Positions 16,082-23,121 of a stretch of DNA of 58,127 nt are shown piece after piece (positions within the stretch are counted from its first letter, which is position 1; every line of letters starts with the position of its first letter). The notes under the pieces are model-generated. The model was not told the DNA's origin, searched no databases, and saw only the letters and a program-made list of their open reading frames with translations. Where the stretch lies: the NCBI GenBank assembly GCA_034667465.1, contig JAXDJV010000005.1, positions 1 to 58,127 on the forward strand, in the 5' to 3' direction. Source of the stretch: JAOBAU01 sp034667465 (GTDB lineage: Bacteria; Acidobacteriota; Thermoanaerobaculia; Gp7-AA8). The translations under genes were made by a program, and so were the position numbers.

Positions 16082-16157
16082 GCCTTTCCCTACGCCGGTC
16101 TTAACCGGTTCAGGTTCGAAGGGTTTGATCTCAGGCCGTTGAAGGCCACCCCCAGGC
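16082..16157 (-). promoter_or_regulatory. TPP riboswitch (THI element)
   Basis: Minus-strand sequence carries the conserved core in order: GGGGGTG, GGCCTGAGATCA, ACCCTTCGAACCTGA, the ACCGG/CCGGCG hairpin and CGTAGGGAAAGG. The outer P1 helix can form between GCCT (16157-16154) and AGGC (16085-16082). It ends only 8 bases before the receptor ATG, so ligand binding probably hides the ribosome site (translational control). It lies between ccmI and the receptor gene. Confidence 0.93.
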
Positions 16158-16180
16158 TACTGCTGCGCGCGAATATACAT

Positions 16181-17422
16181 CTAACGAAGCGACAACGTGA
16201 TGTTCGCGCCCGCCACAACTCCCTCGGCGAACGCAGTGAGGTCGCCGGGTTCTTTCGTCATCGCGTTTCCGTCGCCGTCGAGACGCGCTTCGATGCGCAT
16301 CTTTTCCGGCAACGGCTGGCCCATCATCGAATCGGCGGCGCTCAGATCGATTGCGATCGGAAAGCCGCTGGCGGGCAGTCGCTTCACAGCCGCGGGCGGA
16401 CCGCTCGTCACACCGGCTGCACGCGCGTAGACGAAGACGAGTGCGGTACCGGAGATGCGGACGTTGTCGGGAACGTTGATCGTGACATGCACCGACGGTC
16501 CGCTCGGCGCGGCAGCCTGTTGCTGTTGTTGCGGCGCCTCGTTCGGTGCCGGGCCGGCTTTCATCCGCGCGAACACTTCCGTCAGTTTCGCGCGCTCTTC
16601 GGGATGACGCGCGAACGCTTCCTTCATCGCCGCTTCCGCTTCCGCGGTGTGGCCGGCGTTCGTGTAAATCCACGCCAGCGCGACCTGCGTTTCGAGCAGC
16701 GACGGATCGCTCTTCACCGATTTCTCCAGCATCGGCAGCGCCGTATCGACCCGATTCATGGCAATGAGGACGAGCGCTTCATACGTCAGCGCGCGCGCGT
16801 CGGTCGGCGAGCGCTGCAGGACATAGCGCGTCTGTTCGACGACGGCGGGCATGTTCTCGCGATCGAGGTGCGCTTTGGCGAGATCGTCGCGCAGCGCGAG
16901 GTCGTCGGGCGTCGCTTTCACGGCTGCTTCGAGACGCTGAATTTCGGGATCGCTCGCCGCGGGAGCGGATTGCATTGGCGCAGCTCCCGTCGGCTGTCCG
17001 CCGGTGAGCCCTTCGTTGGCGCCGCGCTGTTTCGAGGAGCTCGTGACGAAGAAGATCAGCGCCGCGATCGCCGCGACGGAACCGGCGCCCCAGAGGAAAC
17101 CGGCGAGAGGGCCGGTCGGTTTTTTCTCAGTGTGGGGGCGGTCGCTTCGGCCGCCCTCTCCAGCGGCCGAAGCGGCCGCCTCCACACCTTCCAACTCGCG
17201 CAGCGCATCGGCGGCCTCGCGTTCGAGTCGCGCGCGCTCTTCGTCGCTGCCGCCGACATCTTCGAGCTCGCGAAGCTGCTGCACGCGCGCGTCGAGCTTC
17301 GCCTGCAGATCGCGGCGCTCCGCTTCACCGGTTCGCGCGGCGCGCTTCATCGAATAGACGAACATGAAACCGACGACGAGTCCCGAAAGGAGAATCGCCG
17401 ACGCGGTCAGCCAGTCGTTCAT
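16181..17422 (-). CDS. ccmI: Cytochrome c maturation protein CcmI (TPR protein)
   Basis: Chaperone that delivers apocytochrome c to the heme ligation machinery. It has 413 residues: an N-terminal helix (about 8-25), a coiled-coil-like Arg/Glu-rich stretch (30-80), a second helix (about 105-127), then TPR repeats (155-285) and a C-terminal domain of the CcmI/CycH type (SVHVTINVPDNVRISGTALV). Residues 79-98 are encoded by a GC-rich double-hairpin repeat that also occurs between genes at 37363-37419, so this part is an in-frame insertion between the two membrane segments. The start overlaps ccmH (ATGA). Confidence 0.92.
   Translation of the reverse strand: MNDWLTASAILLSGLVVGFMFVYSMKRAARTGEAERRDLQAKLDARVQQLRELEDVGGSDEERARLEREAADALRELEGVEAAASAAGEGGRSDRPHTEKKPTGPLAGFLWGAGSVAAIAALIFFVTSSSKQRGANEGLTGGQPTGAAPMQSAPAASDPEIQRLEAAVKATPDDLALRDDLAKAHLDRENMPAVVEQTRYVLQRSPTDARALTYEALVLIAMNRVDTALPMLEKSVKSDPSLLETQVALAWIYTNAGHTAEAEAAMKEAFARHPEERAKLTEVFARMKAGPAPNEAPQQQQQAAAPSGPSVHVTINVPDNVRISGTALVFVYARAAGVTSGPPAAVKRLPASGFPIAIDLSAADSMMGQPLPEKMRIEARLDGDGNAMTKEPGDLTAFAEGVVAGANITLSLR
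17130..17188. repeat. Double-hairpin GC repeat inside ccmI
   Basis: The outer arms GTGTGGGGGCGG and CCGCCTCCACAC enclose two hairpins, GGCGGTCGCTTCGGCCGCC and GCGGCCGAAGCGGCCGC. The layout matches the intergenic element at 37363-37419. It is read in frame as part of ccmI. Confidence 0.85.
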
Positions 17423-17892
17423 TCCTTCTCCACCAGCTGCCGGACGCGATTCACATATTCATCGCCGGCGTCGTGCGGCGCCGTCGCCACCGGACGTTCG
17501 AGCTTGCGCATCTTCATCGCTACGAGCGCGCCACCGATCGCCAGGGCGATGAGCGGCAGCAGCCAGACCAGCGAATCGACGCCGCGGAACTTCGGCTTGA
17601 GCAAAACGAACTCGCCGTACGACTGTTCGAAATACGCGAGGATCTGTTCGCGCGTGTAGCCGCGCGCGAGCAGCTCGCGCACCTGTTCCTTCATGTTCAT
17701 CGCCATCGCCGAAGGCGAATCACCGACCGACAATCCCTGGCAAACCGGACAACGCAGCTGGCCGGCAATCTCGACGGTGCGCGTGTCGAGTTGCGCGCCC
17801 GCGAGCGGCGTCGACTGCGGTGCGCCGACGAACTGCGCGGCGTCCGGCACCTTCGTCGTCTGCAGCATCAGCACGAGCAGCAGCGCGATCAC
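17419..17892 (-). CDS. ccmH: Cytochrome c maturation protein CcmH (thiol-disulfide)
   Basis: A 157-residue membrane-anchored thiol oxidoreductase that reduces the CxxCH cysteines of apocytochrome c. The active site is LRCPVCQ (Cys48, Cys51). An N-terminal signal-like segment and a C-terminal transmembrane helix at about 108-127 frame the domain, with the family pattern FEQSYGEFVLLKP between them. The best start is a GTG at 17892, overlapping the ccmG stop (GTGA). It overlaps ccmI by ATGA. Confidence 0.94.
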   Translation of the reverse strand: MIALLLVLMLQTTKVPDAAQFVGAPQSTPLAGAQLDTRTVEIAGQLRCPVCQGLSVGDSPSAMAMNMKEQVRELLARGYTREQILAYFEQSYGEFVLLKPKFRGVDSLVWLLPLIALAIGGALVAMKMRKLERPVATAPHDAGDEYVNRVRQLVEKE

Positions 17893-18407
17893 GACAGCAC
17901 CTTCCGTACGTACGTTTGCAGCATCTCGAACGACAGCGGTCCTTCGTATTTCGCGACGATCTTTCCGTTGCGATCGATGAAGAACGTTTCCGGCACGCCG
18001 CCGACGCCGTACGCGATCGACGTCTTCCCTTTGTCGTCGAGCAGCGTCGGATACGCCTCGCCGCGCTCGCGAATGAACGCCTGGATGTTCTCTTCGGTAT
18101 CGCCGAAGACGACGCCGACGAACTGCACGTCGGAGCCGAGCGCGCGCGACGCCTGCTGCAGGATCGGATGCTCGGCGTGACACGGCATGCACCAGGTGGC
18201 CCAGAAGTTGAGGACGACCGGTTTGCCGCGCAGCGATTCGATGTCGACAATCTCGCCGGTGCCGACCGCGCGCAGTGCGAAGCGCGGCGCGATGCGGCCG
18301 ACGAGCGGTGAGTTGATGTGCTGCGGATCGCGGCCGAACGAAAACGCGAACAGCGCCACGATCGCGGCGGTGATGAGAATGCCGATGACGAGAACGGTTC
18401 GATTCAT
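17889..18407 (-). CDS. ccmG: Thiol:disulfide interchange protein CcmG/DsbE
   Basis: Periplasmic thioredoxin-like protein of 172 residues that works with CcmH to keep apocytochrome thiols reduced. A membrane anchor (about 4-24) precedes the thioredoxin domain with WATWCMPC (Cys73, Cys76) and the cis-proline region GVPETFFID. The ATG at 18407 overlaps the ccmF stop (ATGA), which decides the start against an upstream in-frame ATG at 18470. Confidence 0.95.
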   Translation of the reverse strand: MNRTVLVIGILITAAIVALFAFSFGRDPQHINSPLVGRIAPRFALRAVGTGEIVDIESLRGKPVVLNFWATWCMPCHAEHPILQQASRALGSDVQFVGVVFGDTEENIQAFIRERGEAYPTLLDDKGKTSIAYGVGGVPETFFIDRNGKIVAKYEGPLSFEMLQTYVRKVLS

Positions 18408-20344
18408 GGCCGCGAGATCAGCGCTACCAGTCCGCCGAGCCCCATCAGGATCACCGAGATCCAGATCCACGCCACCATTGGCGTCGTAATCATCAGCACA
18501 CCGGCGTTCTGCGTTCCGACGTCGACGTTCATGATCGAGAGATAGAGATCGCCGGTCAGCGTCGAGTGGACGTCGGGCGTACCGATCGGCTCACGCATCG
18601 TCTGATACTGATTCATGCGCGGCGAGAGGTTCGTGACGAACTTCCCTTTCGACATGACGCGGAAGTGCGCGACCGTCGACTGCCGATGCGGTTCCGCGAG
18701 CGTTTCCGCGCCGGTGAAGGTGACGTCGTAGCTGCCGATCTTCGCCGACTGGCCGCGCGCGAGCCGCGCTTCATGCGAGGTGCGCATCGTGCTGCTGACG
18801 GCGATGGCGATGATGACGACGACCGCGCCTGCATGCACGACGTACGAACCGAATCGACGCCGGCCGCGGCGCAGCTGTCCCTGCACGAGCGCGGTGCCGA
18901 ATGAATCGCCGCGCCGCATTCGCTGCACGAGCGGCATCCACATCTCCGACATCGTCACCCAGGCGGCGTAACCGCCGAAGAGGAGCGTGATCAGCGTCCA
19001 GATGTTCGTCACACCGAGCGCGCGGCCGATGGCCGCGAGCACAACGCCGCCGATAAGCGGAAAGAGCAGCGCGCGTTTCACTTCATCGCTGCGCGGACGT
19101 CCCCACGGCAGCGCCGGGCCGACGCCGAGGAGGAAAAGCAACGCGGTTCCGATCGGCACGACCATGGCGTCGAAGTACGGACGTCCGACGCTCATCTGCC
19201 GGCCGTTGACCGCTTCGACGATCAGCGGAAACACGGTTCCGATCAACACCGTGAACGTCAGCAGAACGAAGAGGAGGTTGTTGACGAGAAACGTTCCTTC
19301 GCGGCTGACGGCGGTCTCGAGCTTTCCTTCCGCTTCGAGCGATTCGATGCGGAAGCCGAGCGTGATGACGGAGAAGAGAATCGCAACGGCGAGAAAAACG
19401 AGGATCGTCGGTCCGATCGAGCTTTGCGTGAAGGAGTGCACCGAGTTGAAGACGCCGGAGCGCGTCATGAACGTGCCGAGGATCGTCAACAGAAACGACG
19501 CCTGCACGAGCGTGACCGTCCACCCTTTCAGCACGCCGCGACGTTCCATGACGATCGCCGAGTGGAGCGCCGCGGTCGCGGTGAGCCACGGCAGCAGCGA
19601 CGCGTTCTCGACCGGATCCCACGCCCAGTAACCGCCCCAGCCGAGGACTTCGTAGGCCCACCAGCCGCCGAGCATGATGGCGATGGTGAGGAAGATCCAC
19701 GGCAGCAGCAGCGAAGCGCGCAGCGGACGAAGAAATCCGAGTCCGAGGCGGCCACGCAGCAGTGCCGCCGATGCGAAGCCGAACGGGATGGTCATGCCGA
19801 CGTAGCCGAGGTAGAGAAACGGCGGGTGGATGATCATCAGGAAGTGATTCTGCAGGAGCGCATTCGGTCCCGGTCCGTCGAGCGGAACCGGTGAAACGGT
19901 GCCGAACGGATTCGCGGGACCGGCGATCAGGAAGCTGAAGAACGCCGCGCAGCCGAGCCAGACGCCGATCGCGTACGGCATGTAGTCAACGTGTTGATTA
20001 CGGTTCACCCAGGTCGTACCGGCGATGTAAAGCCCGAGGATGAAACCCCAGAAAAGAATCGACCCTTCGAGCGACGACCAGAGGCTGACGATCGTCACCC
20101 ACGCCGGCACGGCGCGCGAACCGACCTGCGAAACGTATTTCACGGAGAAGTCGTGCGAGAGGAGCGCCGTTTCCATGACGATCGTCGCCAGCGCCATCAG
20201 CGCTGCGAAGGCGTACGCGAAACGCTGCGCCCATTTCAAACCTTCGGGCGTGCCGCTGCGGCCGGCGGCGAAGCCGACCATCGAGCCGGCGGTGGCAACG
20301 AGGAGAGCGGCGAGGATGAGGAAAGAGCCGAGCGTCCCGGTCAT
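18404..20344 (-). CDS. ccmF: Heme lyase subunit CcmF
   Basis: A 646-residue polytopic protein that attaches heme to apocytochrome c. The periplasmic WWD domain is visible (GWGGYWAWDPVENASL), as are family motifs SLWSSLEGSILFWG and HPPFLYLGYVG with conserved histidines for heme. The start codon is in an ATGA overlap with a 30-residue open frame that runs across a truncated repeat from the end of ccmE. The downstream end overlaps ccmG. Confidence 0.97.
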   Translation of the reverse strand: MTGTLGSFLILAALLVATAGSMVGFAAGRSGTPEGLKWAQRFAYAFAALMALATIVMETALLSHDFSVKYVSQVGSRAVPAWVTIVSLWSSLEGSILFWGFILGLYIAGTTWVNRNQHVDYMPYAIGVWLGCAAFFSFLIAGPANPFGTVSPVPLDGPGPNALLQNHFLMIIHPPFLYLGYVGMTIPFGFASAALLRGRLGLGFLRPLRASLLLPWIFLTIAIMLGGWWAYEVLGWGGYWAWDPVENASLLPWLTATAALHSAIVMERRGVLKGWTVTLVQASFLLTILGTFMTRSGVFNSVHSFTQSSIGPTILVFLAVAILFSVITLGFRIESLEAEGKLETAVSREGTFLVNNLLFVLLTFTVLIGTVFPLIVEAVNGRQMSVGRPYFDAMVVPIGTALLFLLGVGPALPWGRPRSDEVKRALLFPLIGGVVLAAIGRALGVTNIWTLITLLFGGYAAWVTMSEMWMPLVQRMRRGDSFGTALVQGQLRRGRRRFGSYVVHAGAVVVIIAIAVSSTMRTSHEARLARGQSAKIGSYDVTFTGAETLAEPHRQSTVAHFRVMSKGKFVTNLSPRMNQYQTMREPIGTPDVHSTLTGDLYLSIMNVDVGTQNAGVLMITTPMVAWIWISVILMGLGGLVALISRP

Positions 20345-20362
20345 AGAGTAGTCGTCACTGCC

Positions 20363-20418
20363 GTCATCCCGAGCGTAGCGAGGGATCCGGGCGGGAGGGG
20401 CACGATGCTCCTGATGAC
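20363..20418 (-). repeat. GTCATCC-type inverted repeat, copy 3 (truncated)
   Basis: The left arm is intact (GTCATCCCGAGCG to GGATCC) but most of the right arm is lost, leaving CTGATGAC. It lies between ccmE and ccmF. Direct repeats CGGTCAT at 20338-20344 and 20427-20433 flank the inserted region and contain the two start/stop overlaps. An open frame 20433-20341 joins them. Confidence 0.8.
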
Positions 20419-20429
20419 GTTTCCGGCGG

Positions 20430-20879
20430 TCATTTAACGTCGACGCCCTTCGTCGATTCGATCAGTTTCTTCACGTCGACCGCCTGGCCGTCTTTCGGCG
20501 AGCGGTACTCGTTGTTGTGCGAGACCATCAGCCGTTCGCCCTGGAAGAATCCTTCGCGCGTCATCGTCCCTTCGACGACGACGCCGATCCCTTCGCGGAA
20601 CATCTGCGGCGGGATGCCGGTCGACTTCACGTGCACGCTCTGATGCTTGTCGGTGACGTCGAAGTCGAGCGCGGAGCCGGACTGATGATGCACGGAACCG
20701 GGCAGCACCTGGCCGCCGAGACGGATCGTCGCGCCGTACGCCTTATCGCCCGCTTTGTGCAGGTCGCTCGGCGTCCAGTAATAGACGAGGTTCTTGTTGA
20801 TGCCGCTCGCGGCGATGATCGTGAAGCCGATCGCGGCGACGGCAATGGCGATGATGAGGAAGAGTCGGGAGCGGTTCAT
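20430..20879 (-). CDS. ccmE: Heme chaperone CcmE
   Basis: Membrane-anchored heme carrier of 149 residues. An N-terminal helix (about 5-25) precedes an OB-fold domain (GGQVLPGSV). The heme-binding site is His121 with Tyr125 (VSHNNEY), matching the HxxxY pattern of the family. The start overlaps ccmD (ATGA), which fixes it. The stop overlaps the ATG of a short open frame crossing the following repeat. Confidence 0.94.
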   Translation of the reverse strand: MNRSRLFLIIAIAVAAIGFTIIAASGINKNLVYYWTPSDLHKAGDKAYGATIRLGGQVLPGSVHHQSGSALDFDVTDKHQSVHVKSTGIPPQMFREGIGVVVEGTMTREGFFQGERLMVSHNNEYRSPKDGQAVDVKKLIESTKGVDVK

Positions 20880-20998
20880 CGTGAGCGTTCGTTGCGCAGT
20901 CGGACGAAAAGTGAAACAGCGTATGCGGTGAGAAAAAATGCGGTCAGGCCGTACGCGGCCCAGACGAAGCCCCAGCCGCCGGTGATCGTGCCGCTCAC
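20876..20998 (-). CDS. ccmD: CcmD, heme exporter accessory peptide
   Basis: A 40-residue single-pass peptide, easily missed. The order is aromatic start (GGWGFVWAAYG), one transmembrane helix (about 10-32) and a basic tail (RLRNERSR), which is typical of CcmD. It starts with GTG at 20998, overlapping the ccmC stop (GTGA), and ends overlapping the ccmE start (ATGA). CcmD joins the CcmABC complex and helps release holo-CcmE. Gene order C-D-E supports the call. Confidence 0.88.
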   Translation of the reverse strand: MSGTITGGWGFVWAAYGLTAFFLTAYAVSLFVRLRNERSR

Positions 20999-21708
20999 GC
21001 CAGCTCTCCAACCGCGTCGAGCTCGTGCGAAGGCGGTGGCGCAAGCTCGTGCTCGAGTCGAAGCGACGCGAGTCGCGCGCGCAGCATGATGAAGCCGGTC
21101 ATCAGAAAGAGGATCGCGAATGCATTCATCCGCAGCGGCAGATGAAACGACTTCGAGACCGTGGCCGGACTCGACTGCAGCTGATGCAGCGAGTTCCACC
21201 ACGTCACTGAGTAATAGACGATGGGAACGTCGGCATACGCGATGATCGTGGCGACGGCCGACCACGTACCGCGCCGCACCGGATCGTCGACGAAGCGACG
21301 AAGCGCGAGAATGCCGATGAAGGCGAAGAGCAGCACCGCGGTCGTGGTCAGGCGCGGATCCCAGTCCCACCAGACGCCCCACGTCGGCTTCGCCCAGATC
21401 GCGCCCTGACAACAGAGCAGGAACGCGAGCAGCACGCCGACTTCGATCGCCGCTTCCATCCGCGCGTCCCACTTGAAGTCGCCGCCGCGAAAGAGAAACG
21501 CGATCGCGCAGAAAAGCGCGAACGTCATCGCCAGCAGCGCGTTCCAGGCGGTCGGCACGTGGACGTACATGATTCGCTGGACATCGCCCATGAAATGTTC
21601 GGGCGGCGCGACGAAGAGACCGAGGTAGCTGCCGGTCAAAAGCAGGATCGTGCCGAGCGTGAGCAGGGCGTAAGGAGCACGCGGAAAGCGGTGATTATTG
21701 GATGTCAT
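20995..21708 (-). CDS. ccmC: Heme handling protein CcmC
   Basis: A 237-residue membrane protein with six helices that hands heme to CcmE. The tryptophan-rich WWD motif is present (WGVWWDWDPRLT), flanked by conserved His residues (YVHVPTAW and NSLHQLQ). The C-terminus is extended by a hydrophilic segment (ELAPPPSHELD). It lies 11 bases downstream of ccmB and overlaps ccmD by GTGA. Confidence 0.96.
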   Translation of the reverse strand: MTSNNHRFPRAPYALLTLGTILLLTGSYLGLFVAPPEHFMGDVQRIMYVHVPTAWNALLAMTFALFCAIAFLFRGGDFKWDARMEAAIEVGVLLAFLLCCQGAIWAKPTWGVWWDWDPRLTTTAVLLFAFIGILALRRFVDDPVRRGTWSAVATIIAYADVPIVYYSVTWWNSLHQLQSSPATVSKSFHLPLRMNAFAILFLMTGFIMLRARLASLRLEHELAPPPSHELDAVGELA

Positions 21709-21719
21709 GAGGCGCGCGG

Positions 21720-22379
21720 TTACTCCTCGACGACGCGGTCGAAGAGCAGTCCGCAGAGCGACCAGTATATGGCATCAAATGCGGCGAGAAGTCTCAGCCA
21801 CGAAGCGCCCTGTGCCATCGGATCGCCGAGGATGATGAGCGAAGTGGCGCGAGCGGCGGCGAGGAGCACCGGCACGATGAGCGGAAAAAGTAACAGCGGC
21901 AGCAGCATCTGTTTGCCGCGCGTCGTCTGCGACGTCATCGCGGAGTAGAGCGTTCCCGGCGCGGAGATGCCGGCGGTGCCGAGGAGAATGATGAGGATGA
22001 GCGAGCCGAGCTGCGGCGTCCCGGCGTCGTAAAGGACGACCGTAATCGGCACGAGCGCGATGCCGAGGAGTGCGAGCTGCAGCCAGTTCGCGATCGCTTT
22101 GCCGTAGTAGATCGCACGCGGACTCGTCGGAAGCAGCAGCAGACCTTCGAGCGCACGATGCTCCATCTCCGCGTGAAAAGTTTCGGCGAGGGTGAGCGTC
22201 GATGAGAGGAGCAGCGCCAGCCAGAGGAAGCCGGCGGCGTGCTGCCGGAGCGCGCTGGCGTTCGGTCCGATCGCGAAGCTGAAGAGGAGCAGCGAGGTTG
22301 CGCCGAAGACGAAGACGGCGGTCGCCTGGGCGCGCGTTCGCCACTGGAGGAGCAGCTCTTTGCGGAGCGCTTCGATCAT
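21720..22379 (-). CDS. ccmB: Heme exporter permease CcmB
   Basis: A 219-residue ABC-type permease with six hydrophobic segments. The typical CcmB stretch LALLLSSTLTLAETFHAE is followed by EHRALEGLLLLP. It works with CcmA to drive release of heme-loaded CcmE. The ATG at 22379 lies in an ATGA overlap with a 39-residue frame that spans the upstream repeat, and GGAG six bases before it serves as ribosome site. Confidence 0.94.
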   Translation of the reverse strand: MIEALRKELLLQWRTRAQATAVFVFGATSLLLFSFAIGPNASALRQHAAGFLWLALLLSSTLTLAETFHAEMEHRALEGLLLLPTSPRAIYYGKAIANWLQLALLGIALVPITVVLYDAGTPQLGSLILIILLGTAGISAPGTLYSAMTSQTTRGKQMLLPLLLFPLIVPVLLAAARATSLIILGDPMAQGASWLRLLAAFDAIYWSLCGLLFDRVVEE

Positions 22380-22384
22380 GCGAG

Positions 22385-22491
22385 CTCCGTCATCCCGAGC
22401 GTCAGCGAGGGATCCGGGCGGGCGGTGCGCGAAAACGGCGGCGGCGTGCCCCGCCCGCCCGGATCCTTCGCTACGCTCAGGATGACGGGTG
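22385..22491 (-). mobile_element. MITE-like GTCATCC element, copy 4, with 9-bp direct repeats
   Basis: The palindromic element core covers 22389-22486 (GTCATCCCGAGCG to CTCAGGATGAC). The 9-bp sequence TCATGCGAG occurs at 22376-22384 and again at 22492-22500, immediately outside the element. This looks like a target-site duplication, one copy holding the ccmB start and the other the ccmA stop. No transposase is encoded. Confidence 0.75.
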
Positions 22492-23121
22492 TCATGCGAG
22501 GAGCCGCCCCGCTTCGAGCGTGAAGATGCGATCCGAGTATGCGGCGACGCGATCGACCTGATGCGTGGCGATGACGACCGTTGCGCCGAGCGACTTCAGC
22601 TCCGTGACGACTTCGTCGACGAGCGCGAAGCCTTCCGGATCGAGCGCGCCGTACGGCTCATCGAGCAGCGCGACGTCTGGGCGCTGCAGCAACACACGCG
22701 CGAACGACAATCGCTTGCGCATCCCGGCAGAAAACGTCGAGACCGGGTCGTTCGCGCGTTCGGCGAGACCGACGCGCGCAAGCGCTTCATCGATGCGCCC
22801 GCCGATCAGCGAAAGGTTCTCGCGCGCGCTGAGCACTTCGTACAGATACGAGTAATGCGACAGCAGCGCGGTGGCGCGGCGGACCGATTCCCGTTCGCGC
22901 ACGACGTCGTATCCGAGCACGGCAGCGCTTCCCGTATCGGGACGAATCGCCGTCGCCAGGACGCGCAACAGCGTCGACTTTCCGGAGCCGTTGCGGCCGG
23001 CGATCATCACGACTTCGCCGCGCTCGGCGCGCAGCGTGACGTTGGTCAGCGCCCAGCGACGGCCGTATCGCCGGCTGAGTCCGCGCGCTTCGATGGATGC
23101 CGATTCCATGGCGGGTATCAT
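22492..23121 (-). CDS. ccmA: Heme exporter ATPase CcmA
   Basis: ABC ATPase of the CcmABC complex, about 205-209 residues. Walker A is GRNGSGKS, the signature region FSAGMRKRLSFARVLL and Walker B VALLDEPYGALD. ATG at 23121 or 23109 (MESASIEARG) could start it. The outer one overlaps the start of the divergent HEAT-repeat gene, so the inner one may be used. It heads the ccm operon. Confidence 0.93.
   Translation of the reverse strand: MIPAMESASIEARGLSRRYGRRWALTNVTLRAERGEVVMIAGRNGSGKSTLLRVLATAIRPDTGSAAVLGYDVVRERESVRRATALLSHYSYLYEVLSARENLSLIGGRIDEALARVGLAERANDPVSTFSAGMRKRLSFARVLLQRPDVALLDEPYGALDPEGFALVDEVVTELKSLGATVVIATHQVDRVAAYSDRIFTLEAGRLLA

Noticed and set aside
17420..18311. Plus-strand frames across ccmG-ccmH
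   Set aside because: They are shadows of the ccm genes and contain no recognisable motif.
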